From assembly GCA_014773175.1 (NCBI GenBank), contig VXCM01000448.1:127662-191661 (forward strand): a stretch of DNA of 64,000 nucleotides, read 5' to 3'. The position numbers were made by a program, and so were the translations under genes. Source of the DNA: Lucifuga dentata. Its lineage: Eukaryota > Chordata > Actinopteri > Ophidiiformes > Bythitidae. The notes under the pieces were generated by a model. It was not told where the DNA came from. It saw nothing but the letters and a program-made list of their open reading frames with translations, and did not search any database. Below, piece after piece: positions 46,901-64,000 of the stretch. Each line of letters opens with the position of its first letter. The first letter of the stretch is position 1.

Positions 46901-49900
46901 CATTTTATGTTTTGCTTCTCTGGCTGCCCTTTTTTCATCAAGCTTGGAATCTGCTCATAACTGCCAATGAGAAACAATACTGTGCACACATGATGCAAAT
47001 GAATTGATGTGTAAGCTTTTCAGCATTAGCTTGGTTAATTAGCGCACCACTTTCTCTTGATGTCTATCCAGAGCTCAACGACACAAATGCTGTGAACTGT
47101 ACTTACAAGGACGAGAATGACTGTGTGGAGCATTTTCAGTACTATGAGGACGCCAGTGGCAAATCCATCTTGCACGTTGTCAAGGAGCCAGGTAAGAGAG
47201 ATCCATGATGCGTGTCAGAGGCCTAACAGGGTAGTAATTGAGAAATTAGAATTCGTATTGTTGGAAAGATTAAGGATGCTTTACTGACGGTACTGTTAAT
47301 ATAAATTGCATCTTATCAAACATCATGTAAACACCTTAATCAGAGCAAAATGGACATAAATTGAGGGTAGTAGGCATGCAAATGTACTGACTGATAATAA
47401 ATTCACAGCTACAAATACATCACCATGCGCCATAAATTTGTTTTTATGACCATAAACTGCACCCAGTACATCACATCATCATTATAGGTATAAATATACA
47501 CATAAAAATGTTTATACTTTGTCAAATTATTGTATTTTTTGCTTCACCCAGATACATGTTGTCACTTCCCTGTTTGCTTGCCCTTCATCTGCTTAAGTGG
47601 CCAAGTAGAAAGACTGTGGAGCAGTAAAAAACAGCCTTTATGATCACTTCTGCCCGCAGAGAAAGTCTGTCCATGGGTCTGCCTTTAATGGATGCGTGTG
47701 TTTAATTTAAGCACAACTGGGTACCAAAGAAGTACAACAAATATGCCTTGAACACAATGCACCCCGCCGTGTCAGAGAGGGTCGTAAACAACTAGGAAAG
47801 CATGAGAGGGGAAGAGAAACGAAGTCACATTTCTATTCATATGTATGTGTCATACATACAGATATGATATAAACCTACTAATATCCTGCACATGTTACAG
47901 AATGATGTTGCAGAAATGTTCTTATTGCACAAACCTGACAGGGCTGCTATTAAACTGCAAAGGTAGTCGCTGCCAAAAGCCGAGATCAAAAGGTTTGGTT
48001 AAAGAGCAGGAAAAGGAGCGAGGTAAGGATGAAGGAGAGAGGAAGCAGAGGAGTGGAGCTTTGATGTCGGCTGTTAAAAGCTCAGCCTCTCTGCTGTAAC
48101 CTCATCCAGCAAGCACACACACTCACAGACACACACACACTCACAAACGGGGAGAGACACACAGACATAAATCTAAGCACGCAAACGTGTAAGCACCCAG
48201 ATGATTCAGACGGATCTTATCACTGTGGCTGGAAACGTAAAGGTAAAGCAAATGAGCTTTTAACTTGCCAGATGTCATTTGGCATGATTGTCAGTTTTGG
48301 AAATCCATCAAGAGTCAGTAGAGCAACCTGAGGCCTGATCAAACAGTGAATGATAAGTATTTAAAACTACTAAACTTTGTGAACAACTGTTTTAAACTAG
48401 CTCTTAGATAAAATAAATATAATAAATAAAATAAAGCATGAAACTGTGTGGTCTATTTCTCTCTTCATTTATTCAGATTTGGTGGATAATTTAGGACAAA
48501 GTCAACACTTACAGAGCAGTCAACATGTGTTTCCACTTGGATAACTGGAGGAAGAGACCAAAGACTCCCCAGCAAGTGGTATATTCTTTCACTCAGGTGT
48601 AGAAAAAAAGACAACAATGTCAAACATTAGTAGAGCCTTCCTAAAATGACACACGTTCTCATTAATTGTCTGCCAGTCTTGTCAGATTCTAGAATGACTT
48701 TGGCAGACCACTGGTTTCCACTCCAACCCAGTCTCCTCTACTTTATACAGTAGAGGTATCCCCTGTTCACCCCACGTTCTAATAGTCCTGAGAAAAATAC
48801 CTAATATTCATGCGGAACCATCCACACCACCAAGCTTCGTGTTGTACGTGCTACTACCAGCATGACAAATGGCAATGGTACCATTATTGGGATTTCACAT
48901 TCCTGAATCAGACAAAGAATAATATGGAATAACATTCAACAGAGAATAAGATTTATTTGCATTCTTCGACTTTAGAATACAAACAATTTTGAATCTGTGA
49001 GTGAAAAAGATGGAGAGGAAACAGCATGATTAAACCAGACTTCCTCTGCCTTTATCTTTGACTTATCTTTGGTTTCCCTCTCATCCCTTTATCTCTCCCT
49101 CCTTCCCTCCAGATTGCCCCAAGGGTCCGAACATTTTGGTGGTGCTTCTGTCAGTAGCAGGAGCCATATTGTTCCTTGGCTTGGCAGCTCTTCTTATCTG
49201 GAAGCTGCTGGTTACCATCCATGACAGACGAGAGTTCGCCAAATTTGAGGAAGAACGTGCCCAGGCCAAATGGGACACGGTGAGTGAATTTAGCATGAGC
49301 CTAAATAGAAATCAATGCAGTCATCCTCTATTTAGACAGCAATTAATAATGCATTTTTTGGGTATCAAACAGTACTGCTTTTCTGCACACACACACAGTC
49401 ACATACACACACAGGCCACACACAGTCTCAATTTCTGAAGATGTTATTTTTTTAATTATTTCTGTGGCATGCTGTTACTCCCAGTAGAACAAAAAGCAGC
49501 AATCACTCTGAAAGGAAGGGTTGGGTTTAAATTAGCTAACGCTAATTAGCCTTTACGGGTAATAGGCTACTTTGTGGGCTCACACACACCCAAATCCCAC
49601 AGGCTTAAAACCACAAAGAATCCCACAAATTTAAAGATGCTCACCAGGTATCAGAATTAAAACATAAGCCACATCTTCAAGGTAATTTAAAAAAACAAAA
49701 CAAAAACAAAAACAAGAAAAAACAAACATGCAATTTGCTTAAATTTCTCAAGAAAAAAGAATCTAAAGAAAAAATATTGTTACATAATTTAACAATACAA
49801 TGAGTTATGCCCTTTTCTGTTTCTCTTACAGGGCCATAATCCTCTCTACAAAGGAGCCACTTCTACCTTCACAAACATCACTTATAGAGGAAAGGACTAA
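35057..49900 (+). CDS. itgb3: integrin beta-3 subunit, complete, fifteen exons
   Basis: Exons: 35057-35129, 35794-35879, 36449-36653, 36953-37205, 38308-38470, 38751-38912, 39113-39208, 40410-40499, 41748-41882, 43041-43485, 46327-46549, 46643-46743, 47072-47191, 49113-49279, 49832-49900. The sum is 2388 nt, 795 aa (human 788), with all phases consistent. Order: signal peptide, PSI, hybrid and beta-I domain with MIDAS DLSFS (D146, S148, S150) and ADMIDAS D153/D154, cysteine-rich EGF repeats, beta-tail, transmembrane helix (about 725-750), and a tail with HDRREF, NPLY and NITY. Pairs with alpha-IIb or alpha-V to bind RGD ligands in platelet and adhesion functions. The closest fit is beta-3 rather than beta-5/6/1 because of [23 protein letters not shown] and the FTNITYRG end. 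Whether it is the teleost a or b copy cannot be told here. Confidence 0.95.
36953..37205 (+). CDS. itgb3: itgb3 exon 4 (MIDAS/ADMIDAS exon)
   Basis: Encodes [20 protein letters not shown] then MNDDL, with the metal-coordinating residues of the beta-I domain, and ends inside the ligand-specificity loop at NPCY. Confidence 0.95.
38308..38470 (+). CDS. itgb3: itgb3 exon 5 (specificity loop, [10 protein letters not shown])
   Basis: Continues from exon 4 as [18 protein letters not shown] and then [20 protein letters not shown]. The donor AAG|GTTTAC is unusual at +3 to +6, but frame and homology demand it. Confidence 0.92.
40511..40564. repeat. (CA)n microsatellite in itgb3 intron 8
   Basis: About 25 CA units just inside the donor of exon 8. 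Confidence 0.9.
40831..41459 (-). mobile_element. non-LTR retrotransposon (LINE) 3' fragment in itgb3 intron 8
   Basis: Minus-strand translation gives a reverse-transcriptase C-terminal region: [30 protein letters not shown], then in another frame [19 protein letters not shown] and a short basic tail. The frame shift near 41285 and the 5' truncation show it is dead. The 3' end reads GACAATAAAGATTTGAACTT on the minus strand, typical of fish LINE tails. An L2/CR1-like clade is likely but unproven. Confidence 0.75.
41883..43040. other. itgb3 intron 9
   Basis: About 1.16 kb, AT-rich. No repeat or exon recognised. Confidence 0.7.
43041..43485 (+). CDS. itgb3: itgb3 exon 10 (beta-I/hybrid end and first EGF repeats)
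   Basis: A 445-nt exon, the largest of the gene. Starts [18 protein letters not shown], then cysteine-rich CxCxxC EGF modules including [15 protein letters not shown]. The cysteine spacing follows integrin beta-3. Confidence 0.95.
43486..46326. other. itgb3 intron 10
   Basis: About 2.8 kb. It contains (GT)n at 43875-43932 and a 28-A run at 45252-45279. I see no coding exon in it. Confidence 0.75.
43875..43932. repeat. (GT)n microsatellite
   Basis: About 29 uninterrupted GT units, one of the longest in the window. Confidence 0.95.
47192..49112. other. itgb3 intron 13
   Basis: About 1.9 kb before the transmembrane exon. A purine-rich stretch lies at 47980-48060 and CA-rich words near 48115-48160. 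Nothing coding was seen. Confidence 0.7.
49113..49279 (+). CDS. itgb3: itgb3 exon 14 (transmembrane helix and membrane-proximal tail)
   Basis: [20 protein letters not shown] begins the membrane helix, which retains the small-residue face. [20 protein letters not shown] is the talin-proximal segment, with the conserved Asp of the clasp salt bridge. Confidence 0.95.
49832..49900 (+). CDS. itgb3: itgb3 last exon (NPLY and NITY motifs, stop)
   Basis: 22 residues [20 protein letters not shown] plus KD, then TAA. The two NxxY motifs bind talin and kindlin. The C-terminus differs slightly from the mammalian ...YRGT. Confidence 0.95.
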   Translation, partial: GHNPLYKGATSTFTNITYRGKD

Positions 49901-51292
49901 TGCTACTGAATGTCAAATCAAGAAGGATCAAATGGACTTTTTATGTCTGAAGCCACCAAAACGTGCAGGTTTCTACTGTCACAAGGCAACAGTTAATAAT
50001 TATTTGTGTTTGTAAATATGTAGAAATGATTCCAAGGACATATTTTATCAGCGATTAGTCAGAAATATACTTCACTGGGGGAAAAATATTGTTTTGACTT
50101 TGTGCCATAGACTCAGAACTACAGAAATGCTTTCTGTCAGGTCGATAACGGAATGCTAAACACGCTCATTTCCTCATCATATTGCTGTGATTTCCTGCTA
50201 GTGGAGTTTTGTGGGATGACGGCAAGATAAATTGTCTTCATGCTGTCAAGTGACACTCTACAGATGTGATGTGGTTTGGAGTAAAATTAATTTACTGAAA
50301 GAAAAATAGTCTCTTGAGTGGACTCTTAAGAGCTTTCCTGTGTGTGCAGGCTTGATCGGGATTTTGCTAAAATATGGAAAGACATTTGAGTCATTCTAGG
50401 TTTTCTGTATGGGTGAACTTTTATAACCACATAAGGGAAATAATGCATTATGGCAATGAAGCTATGGGTCAAGTAAGTGATTAAAAATTAATTACATTAA
50501 AAAAAGAGAAAAGCTTCAGCTACAAATTTTCAGCAAATGTTTTTCTGTATTAAATGTTTAAATATTGCTTCATAAATTATACTAAAGTTCTGAAAAGTCC
50601 TATGCCTATAAAACAAAGACCTGTGACTTTGCCCATAAATTTCCTGCAATATATGTTGGCTTTACAGTTTATAGTGGCATACAGTAATGCCTGTCAGTGC
50701 ATAAGCTTCACCAGACTCGTCTCCATATTTCATGAATGCCCAGTAATATATTGCACTTGTGTGAATGTTTAATTTGTTAGTGATTTTTTTTAAAGACCTA
50801 TTTACCTGATCACTGTGCAGCACTCAGTATGAATGGCTTAGCTATTGAAGTGAGATAAAGTAAGACAAAAAAAAAAAAAGTNAAAAAAAAAAAAAGTAGG
50901 GATGATGGGCTTTGAGGCCACATGGATGGATTTTCATATTATTGAGCAAATTAAAATCACTTTAGACTTTACAAGATTTATTTTCTTTTGGACTTTATGT
51001 TTACACATATTTTTAATTTTCACTCTGTAAGAAACCCCGAACTGACAGATGACAGTTGGATACTTATTTAAAATGATTGCATACTGTCAGATGTATTGGC
51101 AGATTAATTGTTGTGTTTCACTGGAGATATGGAGAATCATCACTAAAGTTTAGCAGAAAAAAACAGCAATAAAGGAAAGACACTGTGACATCTTTATACT
51201 TTACATGAGAAAATAGGTATGATGGGATCTGTTGTAAGGAAGACCAAAGAGGAGAACATAGATCAGAGTTTAGATTTGAACATAGACTGTTG

Positions 51293-51298
51293 AATAAA
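51293..51298 (+). terminator. candidate polyadenylation signal of itgb3
   Basis: AATAAA about 1.4 kb after the stop codon, implying a long 3' UTR. An alternative ATTAAA lies near 50548. Confidence 0.4.
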
Positions 51299-52019
51299 AC
51301 TTTAGTTTTGATAGCCAAAGTTAGCCATCAGTGCTCGGTTCCAAAAATATTCTACAGAAAACAAAAACATTAAAGAGGCAACATGGAGAATGTGGGTTTG
51401 GGTTACTGAATCTAAGAGTTCTGTAACAGATAACTTTTTATTAAGACTCAGCGAGGATCCTCTGGGAGTTTGCAGAGCTTGTACACAATACACTGCTGCC
51501 CTTTGCTGGACATTATGTATTACTGCATGCACTGAGTTTGTTGTAACAAGTGTTCTGTAACAATGAATGGGTTTTAAAGGGAAGGAAAGGTTGAGTGAAT
51601 TAATCGGTTTGATCACGTAGGCAAAACCTTATTGCTCAACCGAGTTTACTTTAAAAAGCGATGTTAGTGTGACTATCAAATCACCTTGTTTTGACTCGTG
51701 ATACAACATACGATAATTAAAGCGAGTGGAGTTCTCAAGTAAAGACCGCAGTTGAGTGTTTTTGGTGGTTCTGATCTGAGGAGGTTTGCACATAATCTGT
51801 TCAACAAACGGATGGGCAGCATCACATAAGAGCCGTGTGTCCCTGCTGGAGCCTGTGTGGCCTTACTGCCGGGGGTCAACGACTTTATCACCAAACGGAC
51901 TCTAACAAGAAGGATCAAAATCTGTAGGTGTGAAAGCTTCAAAGTTCGATGGCAACAAAATATAGCTCAGGTGAAGAAGAATGTGATGCTGCTTGTAAAG
52001 AGACTTTAGAGCATTGACA

Positions 52020-52314
52020 GCTCCTGGTTTGTCTGTGCAGGGGCACCAACACGGACGAGGAAACCCCGAGGATCAGGGCCTCCTGTCCGGATGACACCAG
52101 TAGTAGCCAGTCACACTGCTTCCCCTAGCTAACATTAGCTAAGCTAACTAATGTCTTCCCCGGATTCACAGTGATTTGAAATGTGTAATTTGAGCAGCCT
52201 TTATTGAAGTGTGAAGTGCTTGGAAGTGTTTAGGGGTTTGCTGTTCGCCGGATGGACGGAAAAGGTCCTTTCTAGGACTGTGAGTGACTGTCAGACCTGA
52301 TAAAGGTCCTGCAG
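52020..52314 (+). other. possible non-coding first exon of tlk2
   Basis: A CpG-enriched stretch with a good donor (CTGCAG|GTGAGA) that could splice to the acceptor before the tlk2 ATG. The 5' boundary is unknown. Inference from position and composition only. Confidence 0.35.
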
Positions 52315-52510
52315 GTGAGAAGACCACTGCTATTAGCTAGAGCTAATGTTAGCCTGCTGGATAACTTAGTTAAGGTAATGTTAACCTACTCTGCAGCGTA
52401 GTAGCTAATTAACACTCTTGTTACTACCAAATTCAGTGAAACTTTTTATGTCATCTAAGTGGTGTAGAATAATTTGATAGAATGCATGACAGCTTAGCAT
52501 TTTATTTAAA

Positions 52511-52566
52511 ATTTCCTAAGACTTAGGATAAGCGGGTATAGATAATGGATGGATTTCCTAAGACTT
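52511..52566 (+). mobile_element. 28-bp truncated retro-insertion with 14-bp target-site duplication
   Basis: ATTTCCTAAGACTT occurs at 52511-52524 and 52553-52566. The 28 bases between them (GGATAAGCGG... to ATGGATGG) match the 3' tail motif common to many fish retroposons. Confidence 0.65.
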
Positions 52567-53601
52567 TGATTAGCATAATAGCTTGTACAAATGTGAGCTA
52601 GCTAGTTAGCTAAGTTAGTCGACAGCATCATCAGTAACTCCCTGCCATAAAGTTAGTTTTATTTAGACGTGGGTTTATTTTAACGGTGCGACTTTAGATA
52701 AATTTGACCTTTTGGCCTAATCATAATCGTTGGCATAAATGTATAGTGTATCTCGGTAGCATTTCTTTGCCATCATTGTTGATAATAATATACTGCTATG
52801 ATTATAAAAGTAATCTGGAAAGGTAAAATTATTATGTCTTAAAATAATTACCATAAAATCACTTGAAACCTTATGCACCATCATCAGAATCCATCAGTCA
52901 TGTGATGATACACTGTCTCTGTCAGGTTGAGCTTTGATATACTAGGGTTGATCGATAAGTTCTGAGCCTTGCATAGAACAATATAATTAACAAATGTCAC
53001 TGTTACTTATTTTTCAATATTATCTAGCTTCAGCTCAACACAGTTCTGCCAACAATGATGGGGGATTTTTCTATCAGTTTCATACAAGCCCTCTACATTT
53101 GATCTGGTAATCATCGAGCTAAAACCTTTTCAGCCCTTGATCGCTTCATTTATGTCAGGCTCAGAAATTAACATTCAACCCTAGTATGTTTGTGACAACA
53201 GCATTTCCTCACTGGAGGAGAGAATTTGATAGAGATTTTTTTTTTTTTTTTNGATTTTTTTTTTTTTTTGATGGGACACTTTGTGGTGTGTTGTGCCAAA
53301 ATGCTTTATAATTCAATTTATCTCTGACTTATATTGTTGTTGGTTTGAAGATTACCTGTCTCATCTCACATGAACTACCGGTATACCCAGACTGGAACGA
53401 AATATAATTTTTAATGACCTGCATGTGCACCAGAATCTTATAAAAATCTTTATATTTTTATATAATAGAAAGAAAGTTACATATGTGGTCTTGACTTGTA
53501 CACCAGTTGATAAGGGATATCTTGTCTTTGAAGATAGCCCAACATATCAGCTAGTTCATGAAAGCTACCATTTCACTCAGTGCTGTTTGTGTTTCTTAGG
53601 C

Positions 53602-62115
<8,514 letters not shown>

Positions 62116-62859
62116 AGGGGGGCTGCCAGCCTGGAATCAAAACCTGAACGGGGCAACTGGTGGGGGCATGGCCACGTGGAGAGGAAACTCCTCCTTAGCT
62201 CTCCTTGCTTGGAGAGAGCAACGACCGTTAAGGGATGGAGAGGACCTGAAAGTTGGAAAGGAACCGGATTGATGGGGTGACACGGTGATGTGCCCACAAT
62301 GATAGTCCAAGTGGTACGTACGTGAAGGTCTGTGGCTGTGGGCTCAGTTGAACCCAAAGATTTGCCCGTATGCATGCACTAACACAGGACAGGTAGTAAA
62401 AGCACTCGAAAAAATTGCACAAGCGACAGGCCGAGGATTATGCCATTTGTGGAAAATCACTTGCCTCCATTCTGTGGAAGTTTTACAAGAAAAAGCATAA
62501 CTGAAATTTCTTCCTACACTGCTTGAAAAGAATCATCCATCAAAGTATTTTTCAGTATATTTATCCTTGTAGGTTTGAAGCTGGGAGTTTGTTTAAAAAA
62601 GGGCTGTTGGAGTGAAAAGGAATTACTGATGACCAAAGTATAAGGCCTGTTATGTTGCGTTGTTTAAGACAGGAGAGGGCCAATCTGTAAGGATTTACTG
62701 GTTTTTGACCTGTGTTTGAATATTTTATTGGATAACTGTGTGGAAGTCAGGTTCTTATTTCAAGTAAGCCCATATTTTTCCATCCGAGTGTTGCCCTTCT
62801 GTTATTTTGCTGCTTACAAGGGAGCCACTTATGAATGACAACATTCTCAGAGATAATGA

Positions 62860-62869
62860 AATAAATAAA
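62860..62869 (+). terminator. candidate polyadenylation signals of tlk2
   Basis: Two overlapping AATAAA hexamers (62860-62865 and 62864-62869), about 750 bp after the stop codon. Confidence 0.5.
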
Positions 62870-63209
62870 AATAATGTTTGGTTACATTTGTGGCGTCTTT
62901 TCAGTGTGCAATATGACAATTTATACAAAAACGCAGTCATGCAAAAAGAGTGCACTGAATACAAAACACTTCAAAAGGTTGACCATTGCGTCACAATTAC
63001 TTATTAAATCACTTGTTAATGTCATGAAACAATTAACATGAATATCAACTAAATTTTACTGCTGAGTACGAAGTAGCCACATTAGTGCATCTCTAACCAA
63101 AACACGAAGCGCTGCAGAGAGAAGTACAGTGATTGTAAAGATACCCTCTAAATGCCGAGTGCTGTGTTTGGGGAAGATTCATTCAAGGCTGAGGAAACAT
63201 GAAACCACT

Positions 63210-63215
63210 TTTATT
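63210..63215 (-). terminator. candidate polyadenylation signal of becn1
   Basis: TTTATT on plus reads AATAAA on minus, about 370 bp beyond the becn1 stop. Confidence 0.45.
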
Positions 63216-63585
63216 GCATTATCAACTTCACACAAAAATACTAGATATAAATGTCAATAATGTGATTACTGAGGCAGATAATGACAAAACTAAACACGCC
63301 TGTAGTTATCCTGTTTGCTTTTAGAGGGACATGACTGCATCCTGTATCTGTCTTTGTTGCTTTGATAATACACGCCATTTACCCGGCAGCACAGCGGGAT
63401 TCCCACTGTCCCCCTTTTTTATAATACACAGAAGCACAGATGATCTGAAGATTCACACCTTGTTTCATGTGTGCTTGCACGTAAATCTGAACATACTCAG
63501 GCCCATTCTTTCTTTGACGGGGTATCTAAAGTGTGTCTTTGTGTCACTACAGGAAAGCTGACATCCTCAGACATTGTCCATCAGT

Positions 63586-64000
<415 letters not shown>

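Larger units (their letters stand above)
49901..53601. other. itgb3 3' UTR, tlk2 promoter region and first intron
   Basis: The first about 1.4 kb is probably itgb3 3' UTR, with an A-rich N join at 50882. From about 51950 CpG content rises, and a CAG|GTGAGA donor at 52314 suggests a non-coding tlk2 exon. The remainder to the 53598-53599 acceptor is intron, with a 28-bp retro-insertion at 52525 and a poly-T N join at 53252. Confidence 0.55.
62116..63585. other. tlk2 3' UTR and becn1 3' UTR, tail-to-tail
   Basis: No coding exon. The tlk2 3' UTR probably ends after the AATAAA pair near 62860. The becn1 3' UTR, on the other strand, probably ends near 63190-63210. About 300 bp separates the two. 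Confidence 0.65.

Overview
The window is nuclear DNA from a vertebrate, almost certainly a ray-finned (teleost) fish. Its genes are split into many exons with GT/AG introns, the proteins are clear vertebrate orthologues, the introns are compact, and (CA)n/(CT)n microsatellites and fish-type transposon remnants are frequent. I see no operons, CRISPR arrays, phage genes or other prokaryotic features.

Layout, left to right. (1) 1-5373, minus strand: the 5' coding part of dnmbp (dynamin-binding protein, Tuba). Three coding exons carry four N-terminal SH3 domains and the start of a proline-rich linker; the rest lies left of the window. (2) 5374-20357: about 15 kb with no supported coding exon, holding microsatellites, decayed repeats and a CpG-richer block near 14.2-14.7 kb that could be the dnmbp promoter or a first exon. 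(3) 20358-30873, minus: a complete nine-exon cpn1 (carboxypeptidase N catalytic subunit, 446 aa). (4) 30874-35056: intergenic. (5) 35057-49900, plus: a complete fifteen-exon integrin beta-3 gene (795 aa) from signal peptide to the NPLY and NITY tail motifs. (6) 49901-53601: the itgb3 3' UTR, then a probable non-coding first exon and first intron of the next gene. (7) 53602-62115, plus: twenty coding exons of tlk2 (tousled-like kinase 2, 701 aa). (8) 63586-63754, minus: the last coding exon of becn1 (Beclin 1), tail-to-tail with tlk2; the rest lies right of the window.

These genes are not one pathway. They act in dynamin/actin membrane dynamics (dnmbp), plasma peptide processing (cpn1), cell adhesion and platelet function (itgb3), chromatin assembly in S phase (tlk2) and autophagy (becn1). 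Together they show conserved synteny: dnmbp and cpn1 are neighbours on human chromosome 10q24, while ITGB3, TLK2 and BECN1 are on human 17q.

I looked for an undescribed system and found none. The most notable non-genic signals are: a three-copy family of about 0.56-0.59 kb inverted-repeat elements bounded by TTAA; sixteen single-N positions, several flanked by identical sequence on both sides, which look like unmerged assembly joins; a 28-bp retro-insertion with a 14-bp target duplication; and an N-glycosylation sequon in the ligand-specificity loop of the integrin. Exon boundaries were placed by hand from splice sites, reading-frame continuity and similarity to remembered vertebrate orthologues. 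No alignment or transcript evidence was available.
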